Below are positions 27,354 through 33,711 of a DNA stretch of 64,000 nt, piece after piece; the first letter of the stretch is position 1; each line of letters begins with the position of its first letter. Position numbers and translations under genes: made by a program. The stretch is taken from positions 3,100,001 through 3,164,000 of the forward strand of contig NZ_CP091851.1 in NCBI RefSeq assembly GCF_022059845.1, given 5' to 3'. Below the pieces are notes generated by a model that worked only from the letters and a program-made list of their open reading frames with translations, was not told where the DNA came from and made no database searches. The stretch is from Terrirubrum flagellatum (GTDB lineage Bacteria > Pseudomonadota > Alphaproteobacteria > Rhizobiales > Beijerinckiaceae).

Positions 27354-28097
27354 ATGAGGAAACCGGCGACGCCGGGCGGCGCAATAACAGCGGTCGAGGC
27401 CAGAAAGGCTTCCGTGTTCATAGCGCCGATGTCGCTGACTCAGCAGATCTCCGATCATATCCGGTCGGAAATCATTCACGACAATATCAAGCCCGGCGAA
27501 TGGATCCGGGAGAAATCACTCACCGAACAATTTGGAATTTCGCGAACGCCGCTCCGCGAGGCGCTGCAGATTCTTGCGACGCAAAGGCTGATCGAGATCA
27601 TCCCGAATCGCGGAGCCCTCGTCGTGGCGCTATCAGACGATGAGGTTCGGCATTTGCTTCAAGTCTATGTGCGCCTCGACATCTTCGCCGCCGAACTGGC
27701 CTGCGAGAATGCAACGGCGGCGGATGATGAAGCGATCCGGCGACATCTGGCCGCAATGTCGAAAGCTTACCAGGCGAGCGACCGCTATGCCTACTTCGAC
27801 GCCAATCAAGCCTTCCATCTCGGGATCGCCGCGGCGTCCCACAACCCGGTGCTGATCGAAATGCATGAGCAGCTCAATTTGCGCCTCTACCGCACGCGCT
27901 ATCTCGGCATCCTTCAGGCTGAAAACTGGGCGAAGGCCGTCAACGAACATGAACCCATCGCCCAGGCGTTCTTCAATAGAAACGCATCGCTGCTGGCGCG
28001 CCTCGCTTCGAAACATCTCGAATTCGCCCGCCGCATGATTCCCCCTCGATCGACGGACGCCGCAGACGCGAAGCGCGCGAATCTGGCGAACGCCTGA
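27354..28097 (+). CDS. GntR-family (FCD) transcriptional regulator
   Basis: A 247-residue regulator from the ATG at 27354, which has GGGAGG six bases upstream. A 25-residue leader precedes the winged helix-turn-helix (LTEQFGISRTPLREALQIL). The C-terminal FCD domain has typical metal-site helices (ANQAFHLGIAAASHNPVL, LARLASKHLEFARRMI). It is divergent from the importer-oxidase operon and followed by RidA and carboxymuconolactone-decarboxylase-family genes, so it probably controls both directions. An ATG at 27429 is a shorter alternative start. Confidence 0.9.
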   Translation: MRKPATPGGAITAVEARKASVFIAPMSLTQQISDHIRSEIIHDNIKPGEWIREKSLTEQFGISRTPLREALQILATQRLIEIIPNRGALVVALSDDEVRHLLQVYVRLDIFAAELACENATAADDEAIRRHLAAMSKAYQASDRYAYFDANQAFHLGIAAASHNPVLIEMHEQLNLRLYRTRYLGILQAENWAKAVNEHEPIAQAFFNRNASLLARLASKHLEFARRMIPPRSTDAADAKRANLANA

Positions 28098-28278
28098 TGG
28101 CCTGCTGAGCACAGATCACGCGAGCGACAACGATGCTCAAGACGCCGCGCCCGATCATCGTCGCCCAACGCGCCGCGAGCAGTGATATCATGCGTCTGTT
28201 CAACAGCCGCGGCGCTTTCATTCCACATGCCATCGTCAGCAAAACATCACGGCGCAGTGAGCGCGGAGACCTCCAATC

Positions 28279-28626
28279 ATGCTGATTACAAGGGCCGACT
28301 CGAACGGACGTCGCAGCCGCGCTGTCGTACACAATTCGACCGTCTATCTCGCCGGCCAGGTAGCGGATGACCATTCGGCGCCGATCGAGGCGCAGACTGA
28401 GCAGGCGCTCGCGAAGGTTGATGACATGCTCGCGCGATGCGGCAGTGATCGCGCGAAGATCTTGTCCGCGATCATCTGGCTGAAATCAATGAACGACTAT
28501 TCCGCGATGAACAAAGTCTGGGACCATTGGGTCGATCCGGATCACGCGCCCGCGCGAGCGTGCGTCACCGGCGACATGGCCTATCCCGATATTCTCGTTG
28601 AGATCATGGTGGTCGCGGCCGCCTGA
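28279..28626 (+). CDS. RidA-family protein (enamine/imine deaminase type)
   Basis: A 115-residue member of the YjgF/YER057c/UK114 family. Landmarks are STVYLAGQVADD, a middle region with IWLKSMNDYSAMNKVWDHWV, and an Arg-containing ligand loop APARACVTGDMAYPDILVEIMVVA. RidA proteins hydrolyse reactive enamines/imines from flavin or PLP enzymes to keto acids plus ammonia. Here the divergent operon encodes a flavin amine dehydrogenase, which makes exactly such imines. The family is diverse, and the catalytic Arg position fits the active subgroup but was not aligned. Confidence 0.88.
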   Translation: MLITRADSNGRRSRAVVHNSTVYLAGQVADDHSAPIEAQTEQALAKVDDMLARCGSDRAKILSAIIWLKSMNDYSAMNKVWDHWVDPDHAPARACVTGDMAYPDILVEIMVVAAA

Positions 28627-28694
28627 CTCCGCACGCCAAGTGGAAATGAAGCCGATTTCGACATTTCCACGCAACAACAGAGAGGAAATTATCG

Positions 28695-29090
28695 ATGCCT
28701 CGGCCGAACGCGATCGAATACAAAGAAGCATCCGATGCGGTGAAAGCCGTATTCGATGAGATCAAGTCGGCGAGAAATCTCGACGATGTCAACAATTTCT
28801 GGAAATACCTCGCCAACGACGAAAAAACCTTGCGCCGCACCTGGGACAGCCTCCGAGAGGTCATGGCTCCAGGCGCTCTCGATCCGCTCGTCAAGGAAAT
28901 GATCTATGTCGCAGTCAGCGTGACGAACAACTGCGGCTACTGCATCGCCAGCCACAGCGCCGCCGCGGCCAAGGCAGGAATGAGCAGGGAGCAGTTCAGC
29001 GAACTGCTCGCTGTCGTTGGCATGGCGAATGAGACAAACCGCCTGGTGAACGGCTATCGCGTGCCGATTGACCCCGAGTTCGAGAAATAG
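28695..29090 (+). CDS. Carboxymuconolactone decarboxylase-family (AhpD-like) protein
   Basis: A 131-residue helical protein. The redox/proton-relay motif NNCGYCIASHS places Cys80, Cys83 and His87 as in AhpD-type peroxidase-related proteins. The start ATG at 28695 has GAGAGGAAATT just upstream. It follows the RidA gene by 68 bp and probably shares its transcript. Possible roles are peroxide detoxification for the neighbouring oxidase pathway or an unrelated small-molecule activity; the first is inference from context. Confidence 0.85.
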   Translation: MPRPNAIEYKEASDAVKAVFDEIKSARNLDDVNNFWKYLANDEKTLRRTWDSLREVMAPGALDPLVKEMIYVAVSVTNNCGYCIASHSAAAAKAGMSREQFSELLAVVGMANETNRLVNGYRVPIDPEFEK

Positions 29091-29746
29091 CTGCCCAGAC
29101 GATGCGAACGCGATTGCCCGATCGGGCCGGAATGAGCAGGCGGCGGCCATCGATCGAAGCCGTCGTTGCTCACGGGATTTAACTGCCCCAGAATAAACAA
29201 TCTCTTCTCAGAACTTTGCGACGATCCGGATTTCAGCGTTGCTGAACTTGAGATGCTCGCGCCGATCTATCTTCAAGACATCTGACCGGAAGCGCTCTGC
29301 GATCGGATACCGATCGGCGCACATATGCGCCATGTGCGGACGTTCCAATTCCATCTCAATACCAGACACTCAAACTGAGTCCGCACGGAGTTTTCAGCAG
29401 CCGCCAGACTCCGTAGGGCTACATCGAACAGCAGCCGGCTTTGACGTCAGCTTCTTCTGGCGCGGGCGGCGGAGCGCTCCAGCGCATTGGCGAGGTTGTG
29501 GTTCCTTTTGGGCCTCATCTCTGGAACGCAGCGTGGGCTCGCTCTGGGACTTCGTTACTAGGAGCACCTTGTTGCAGTGTATGTTCCGCGCTTGGCAAGG
29601 GCAGAGCCGGGAACCGCGCGGCCCGGCCCTGCGATCTTGGGCAACTGTCATACGTTCTAAAAATCGCCAGGATGATTGCGCTCTCGCGACAGGTTGGGGG
29701 ATGATCATCGTAGCGCGAAATTCGGCCCGAGATAGCCGAGGGCAAT
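29091..29746. other. Intergenic region without supported gene
   Basis: This 656-base gap lies between converging transcripts. Overlapping short frames exist on both strands (for example 29239-29868 rightward), but none has a ribosome site or a known motif, and they overlap the permease gene antisense. A palindromic GCCCGATCGGGC lies at 29116-29127 without a T-tract. Nothing else was recognised. Confidence 0.45.
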
Positions 29747-30460
29747 CTACCTCGCGCTGCGATCGAGCTCCCGCGCCTGTGTGCTCCGCTCTCCATACGC
29801 TTTTCCGTAATGCGCTTCGATCCGCTTCTGCACGAACTCCCAGCAGGTCGTCATCGCGAGATAGATGATCGCGATGCAGACGAAGACCTCCAGCACCTCG
29901 AACCGCTGCTGCATCAGAATCTGCCCGCGGCGCAGCAACTCCTCCATCGAGATGACTGACGCGATGGAGGTGGTCTTGAGAAGGCCGTTCACAGAATTGC
30001 CGAGCGCGGGAATGATGACGCGCATCGCCTGAGGCAGGGTGACGAGCGTGAAGGACTTCCACCTGTTGAGGCCAAGCGCCATGGCCGCGTCACGCTGGCC
30101 GCGAGGCACCGACAGGATTCCGGCGCGCAGAATCTCCGAGAGATAGGCGGCCTCGTTGAGCACCAGCCCGAGCAGCGCTGACTGGACGACGCTCAGCCTG
30201 ACGAAGCCAAGTTGCGGCAGCCCGGTATAGATGATGATGAGCTGCACGAGCAGCGGCGTGCCGCGGAACAGCCAGACATAGAAGACGGCGAAGCCCGAAA
30301 AAGCGCTCCATTTCGACAATCGAAGAAGAACAAGCGCCAGCGCCAGCATCATGCCGAGCACAAGCGTCGCCAGCGTCAGCCCCAGCGTGACGAGGGCGCC
30401 CTCCAGCAAATAGACGTTGGTGAAATAGCTCCAGAAGCCCGACCAGTTCCAGGCGGTCAT
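29747..30460 (-). CDS. Polar amino acid ABC transporter permease (HisM/GltK type)
   Basis: A 237-residue permease from the ATG at 30460, which has GGAGGGGACGT upstream. It has about five hydrophobic segments and the amino-acid-type EAA loop AAMALGLNRWKSFTLVTLPQAMR. Residues FRGTPLLVQLIIIYTGLP form the conserved family segment. Its binding-protein gene lies 214 bp upstream across a hairpin repeat. No ATPase gene follows, so it must borrow one or the ATPase is elsewhere. The product ends with a charged tail (YGERSTQARELDRSAR). Confidence 0.9.
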   Translation of the reverse strand: MTAWNWSGFWSYFTNVYLLEGALVTLGLTLATLVLGMMLALALVLLRLSKWSAFSGFAVFYVWLFRGTPLLVQLIIIYTGLPQLGFVRLSVVQSALLGLVLNEAAYLSEILRAGILSVPRGQRDAAMALGLNRWKSFTLVTLPQAMRVIIPALGNSVNGLLKTTSIASVISMEELLRRGQILMQQRFEVLEVFVCIAIIYLAMTTCWEFVQKRIEAHYGKAYGERSTQARELDRSAR

Positions 30461-30490
30461 ACGTCCCCTCCGACGCGTAACGGGCGCGCT

Positions 30491-30630
30491 TAGATCACGC
30501 CGCACTTTGATTGACTTAATCAAAGTGTGGGAGCGTGATCGATTCCAAAAAGTTAGAGCATGGCTCTTGCGGCGCGAACGCTAGCGTTCGTCGCGGAAAA
30601 ACCGGTGCCCCACTTTTTCGCGCCATGCTC
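30491..30630. repeat. Dispersed double-hairpin intergenic repeat, copy 1
   Basis: Two hairpin modules in tandem. Module A pairs GATCACGC (30493-30500) with GCGTGATC (30533-30540), and inside it CACTTTGATT (30503-30512) with AATCAAAGTG (30518-30527). Module B pairs GAGCATGGC (30556-30564) with GCCATGCTC (30622-30630) and encloses GGAAAAACCGGTGCCCCAC-like core sequence. A perfect palindrome CGAACGCTAGCGTTCG at 30575-30590 is inserted in module B here only. It lies between the binding-protein and permease genes of the amino acid importer. Copy 2 is at 33511-33626. Confidence 0.85.
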
Positions 30631-30674
30631 CAGGCTGCGCCCGTCCGCCGCACTTTTTTAATTGATCTTCGGCG

Positions 30675-31526
30675 TCAGGAGGGGCTGGGTCCCGGTCCCT
30701 TGATCGAGAATTCGGCTTCCTCGATTTTCAGCACGCCATAATCGTCGAACAATTTGTCATAGGCGCCGCTCTTCTTGAGATCGTTCAGCGCGGCCACAGC
30801 TGCGTCTGCGAGCGTCTTGTTGGCGAAAGCGAAGCACGCCGTCTGCGGGAACAGGCCAGCGACCGCGCGGGTGAAATCGCCGCGACCCTGCCAATACATC
30901 GCCGTCGCATCGATCGACGTCGCCGCCTGCGTCTGGCCGGCGCGCAGGGCCTGGAACGCTTCGGCGAAATTGTTGAAGGTCCTGACATCAAGGCCCTTCA
31001 GTCCCTTGTCCTTCAGCATCTGATCGACTTCGCGCGTGCGGCGCTCCTCGATGCCGCCGAGTTCGACCGAGACGGCGCGGCCCGCGAGATCTTCCCACTT
31101 GGAGACGCCAAGCGGATTGCCCTTCGCGACGAGGAAGCTGATGGCGGCGCGCTCATAGGGAACCATGTACATCAGTTTCGAGCGCTCTTCGGTCCAGAAG
31201 ATGCCGGTGTTGATCATGTCCCAGCGCTTCGCGGCGAGACCGGGAACCATCGCCGCGAATTCGATGCGGATATATTCCGGCGTCAGGCCAAGCGCCTTTG
31301 CGACCATATTGCCGAGCTCGACGCGCATGCCCTGCAGCTCGCCCTTCTCGTTGACGAATTGCAGCGGCGGCAGCGTCGGGTTGATCGACATCACCAGGGT
31401 CGAAGGCTTGATGATGTTCGGAGGAGCGATCTTCGCCTGAGCGCGCGCATGGCGCGCCGGCAGGATCGCGGTCGCGCCGGCGGCCGCCGCGCCGGCCAGG
31501 ATTTTTCGGCGATCGAAAGACGCCAT
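30675..31526 (-). CDS. Polar amino acid ABC transporter substrate-binding protein
   Basis: A 283-residue periplasmic protein (family 3 solute-binding protein) from the ATG at 31526, preceded by GGGGAGCATTGCG. A twin-arginine-like signal (FDRRKILAGAAAAG, cleavage near ARHARAQ) begins the product; an extended frame to 31646 would disrupt this. Mature landmarks are LPPLQFVNEKGELQGMRVELGNMVAKALG and KLFDDYGVLKIEEAEFSIKGPG. It is the first gene of the leftward importer. A 17-bp palindrome lies about 83 bases upstream of the start. Confidence 0.88.
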   Translation of the reverse strand: MASFDRRKILAGAAAAGATAILPARHARAQAKIAPPNIIKPSTLVMSINPTLPPLQFVNEKGELQGMRVELGNMVAKALGLTPEYIRIEFAAMVPGLAAKRWDMINTGIFWTEERSKLMYMVPYERAAISFLVAKGNPLGVSKWEDLAGRAVSVELGGIEERRTREVDQMLKDKGLKGLDVRTFNNFAEAFQALRAGQTQAATSIDATAMYWQGRGDFTRAVAGLFPQTACFAFANKTLADAAVAALNDLKKSGAYDKLFDDYGVLKIEEAEFSIKGPGPSPS

Positions 31527-31608
31527 CGCAATGCTCCCCGGAATTGCCTTGCCGCTCGCCATCGCCGCTGCTCCTGCTGCTGTGAGCGCCGCCCCTGCGG
31601 GCAATTGC

Positions 31609-31626
31609 GCATACGCAGCGTATGCA
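31609..31626. promoter_or_regulatory. Palindromic candidate GntR operator
   Basis: GCATACGCAGCGTATGC at 31609-31625 is a perfect 17-bp palindrome around a central A. It lies upstream of the amino acid binding-protein gene and downstream of the GntR gene. A related site at 33673-33688, read on the minus strand, matches 13 of 16 positions and precedes the fused oxidase gene. Binding by the GntR protein at 31911-32594 is inferred. The rest of the gap 31527-31910 shows no gene. Confidence 0.55.
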
Positions 31627-31910
31627 AATGATACGCCAACGGACAAGGGTTGGACGCTTGAAAAGCAGCGCCGGGGTTCTGAAGAACAGTGGGAACGGGG
31701 ATACTCAGGGTCTGCGTCCGCTCCCGGAAAGCCTGCGCCAAGGCTTCACGTCCTGTCGGAGGGGTGCGGAGCGGGGTCGGGCGCGGCTGGAGCGGGCTTA
31801 CGCTCACACTTGTCGAGCGTGCCCCGACCATAGCCCGGGAGCGTCACGCTGTCAATGACTATTTTCCTAGTCTGTCGGCTGGCGCGCGGACCGAGCGGCG
31901 CCAGCGCAAC

Positions 31911-32594
31911 TTAACTCACCTGCGTCAGCGCAAACCGATGCAGGCTGCGGATATGGGCCTGAACGGCCTTGCGCGCGCCCTTGGCGTCGCCGGCGTCGAG
32001 CGCGTCAAGGATCGCCATATGCTCGGTATTGTCGGGCACGAGCCTGTCCTGCAGCCGCGCCACTTCGAAGAGATGAGTCGTGGCGCGCAGAGCGTGGATC
32101 ATCTGCGCCATCACCGGATTGCCGCAGGCGTCGACGAAGAGATTATGGACATTGGCGTCCGAATCCCAGTGCGCGTCGCGGGTGTAGGAGGCCGCGCGAT
32201 TAAGCGCCTCGATCTCTCCTCTCACCGCGCTCATGCGCGCCGGCGGAATGCGGCCGACAGCCAGCGCCGCGGCCTCCGCCTCGATGATCTCGCGCACCTT
32301 CAGGCTGTGGAGATATTCGGCGAGGTCGACGCTGCGCACGCTGTAGGAGCGCGCACCATTCTTGGCGACGAGGCCTTCGCCTTCGAGGCGCTGCAGCGCC
32401 TCGCGCAGGGGCGTGCGCGAAATATTCAGCGATGCCGCGATCTTCGCTTCGAGAACGACGTCGCCGCCCTTGAGCCTGTGCCGCCTGATCAGTTCGGACA
32501 GTTTTGCGTAGGCGAGCGCCGAAAGATTCGCAGGCGCGACCGCACCCTCGTCGAGCGAAGCGGAATCGGTCTGGCGCGCGGACTGTTCTGTCAT
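31911..32594 (-). CDS. GntR-family (FCD) transcriptional regulator
   Basis: A 227-residue regulator whose ATG at 32594 overlaps the DapA-family stop (ATGA). The winged helix-turn-helix includes VLEAKIAASLNISRTPLREALQRLEGEGLV, described in parts, at about residues 45-80. The FCD domain has DANVHNLFVDACGNPVMAQMI and AVQAHIRSLHRF helices. It is co-transcribed with the DapA-family gene and lies between the importer and the fused oxidase, so it probably regulates this module through the two palindrome-related sites. The effector may be an imino acid; that is inference. Confidence 0.9.
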   Translation of the reverse strand: MTEQSARQTDSASLDEGAVAPANLSALAYAKLSELIRRHRLKGGDVVLEAKIAASLNISRTPLREALQRLEGEGLVAKNGARSYSVRSVDLAEYLHSLKVREIIEAEAAALAVGRIPPARMSAVRGEIEALNRAASYTRDAHWDSDANVHNLFVDACGNPVMAQMIHALRATTHLFEVARLQDRLVPDNTEHMAILDALDAGDAKGARKAVQAHIRSLHRFALTQVS

Positions 32595-33487
32595 GCGGCT
32601 TTTGGTAACGAAAGATCGAGCCGCTGCAATACCGCCTGCAGATCGCCGCGCATCTGCTGCGGAAGCGGCAATCGCGGCGCGCGCGGCGGTCCGACCGAAA
32701 GCCCGATCATTTCCAGAGCCGCCTTGGTTCCTGAGACATAGCGCGGCCCGCCGACCCACCAGAGAAGATCGACCAGCTTTTCGTGGATGGCGCGCGCCTC
32801 GGCCGGATTGTTGCGGTCCGCCGCCGCCTCGAAGAGCTGCGCGGAAAATCGCGGCGCGACGTTGGAGCAGACGGCCACCCAGCCTTCCGCGCCAAGAAAG
32901 AATGATTCATATCCGAGCACGCCGGCGAACACGGTCATGCGGTCTCCGCACAGGCGCACGATGTCGCGCACGCGCGTCACGTCGAGCGTCGATTCCTTGA
33001 TGTAGAGCACGTTCGGAATTTCGCTGAGCTTCGCCACCACGGGCGGCAGCATGTCCACATTGGCCGTCGCCGGGTTGTTGTAGATCATGATCGGAAGGCT
33101 GATGGCGTCGGCGATCGCCTTGTAATGGACGTAGAGCTCCTCATCCGTGGGGACGGAGTAGAAGGGTGGGATGATCATCACGCCATCCGCGCCCATCGCC
33201 TCCGCCTCCTTCGACAGGGCGACCGCATCAGGCGTCCATTCCGCGCCGGTTCCGATGAGCACGGGAACTCGCCGCCGGGTCTGGTCGATGACGGTCGAGA
33301 TCACCTCCGCCCGCTCCTCCCGCGTCATCGAGAGGAACTCGCCGGTCGATCCCAAGGGCACGAGGCCATGGACGCCGCCCTCGATCTGGTAGTCGACGAG
33401 ACGACGCAGGGCGGCCGTATCGATCCGCGTCCCGTCAGCGGTGAAGGGGGTCACCAGAACGGTGTAGGTTCCCCGGAATTTGGCCAT
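32591..33487 (-). CDS. DapA/N-acetylneuraminate lyase-family protein
   Basis: A 298-residue class I aldolase-fold enzyme. The Schiff-base lysine is Lys164 (YIKEST), the conserved Tyr136 is in IMIYNNPA, and the substrate carboxylate loop is GSTGEFLS near residues 46-53. The family includes dihydrodipicolinate synthase, keto-deoxy sugar acid aldolases/dehydratases and pyrroline-4-hydroxy-2-carboxylate deaminase. Beside an HcnABC-like oxidase, a GntR regulator and an amino acid importer, the deaminase role in hydroxyproline breakdown is a good hypothesis. True DapA is less likely here. It is divergent from the oxidase gene. Confidence 0.85.
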   Translation of the reverse strand: MAKFRGTYTVLVTPFTADGTRIDTAALRRLVDYQIEGGVHGLVPLGSTGEFLSMTREERAEVISTVIDQTRRRVPVLIGTGAEWTPDAVALSKEAEAMGADGVMIIPPFYSVPTDEELYVHYKAIADAISLPIMIYNNPATANVDMLPPVVAKLSEIPNVLYIKESTLDVTRVRDIVRLCGDRMTVFAGVLGYESFFLGAEGWVAVCSNVAPRFSAQLFEAAADRNNPAEARAIHEKLVDLLWWVGGPRYVSGTKAALEMIGLSVGPPRAPRLPLPQQMRGDLQAVLQRLDLSLPKAA

Positions 33488-33510
33488 CGCTGCGGAGCTC
33501 CCCGGCGGTT

Positions 33511-33626
33511 TTAGATCACGATGACTTTGGATTGAATCAATCCAAAGTCATGAACGTGATCGATTCCAAAAACTTAGAGCGGGATTGGCGCGAAAAACCG
33601 GTTCCCACTTTTTCGCATCCCGCTCT
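33511..33626. repeat. Dispersed double-hairpin intergenic repeat, copy 2
   Basis: It has the same two-module layout as the copy at 30491-30630. Module A has outer arms GATCACG (33514-33520) and CGTGATC (33555-33561) around a perfect 13-bp stem (33521-33533 with 33539-33551). Module B pairs AGAGCGGGAT (33576-33585) with ATCCCGCTCT (33617-33626) around GAAAAACCGGTTCCCACTTT. Arm sequences differ from copy 1, but both arms changed together. It lies between the divergent DapA-family and fused oxidase genes, so it falls in their promoter region. Confidence 0.85.
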
Positions 33627-33672
33627 GGCGCCGCGCTGGCGGCCATGGCCACCTTGCGACGCATCCTGTATC

Positions 33673-33688
33673 TGCATGCGTTGTGTAT
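33673..33688 (-). promoter_or_regulatory. Candidate GntR operator before fused oxidase
   Basis: On the minus strand this reads ATACACAACGCATGCA, which agrees at 13 of 16 positions with ATACGCAGCGTATGCA at 31611-31626. It sits 24 bases before the preferred oxidase start and within the shared DapA-oxidase promoter region. A shared regulator, most simply the GntR protein encoded at 31911-32594, would explain the pair. Confidence 0.45.
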
Positions 33689-33711
33689 ATCTTATGGATG
33701 CCATTGTCTCC

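Noticed and set aside
30491-30630. Repeat copy 1 as a CRISPR or tRNA-like element
   Set aside because: There are only two copies 3 kb apart, no spacer-repeat periodicity and no cloverleaf; the structure is two simple hairpins.
32591-33487. Calling this gene dapA (lysine biosynthesis)
   Set aside because: The fold and catalytic residues fit the whole family, but the neighbours are catabolic (GntR regulator, amine oxidase, importer), so a biosynthetic symbol is not justified.
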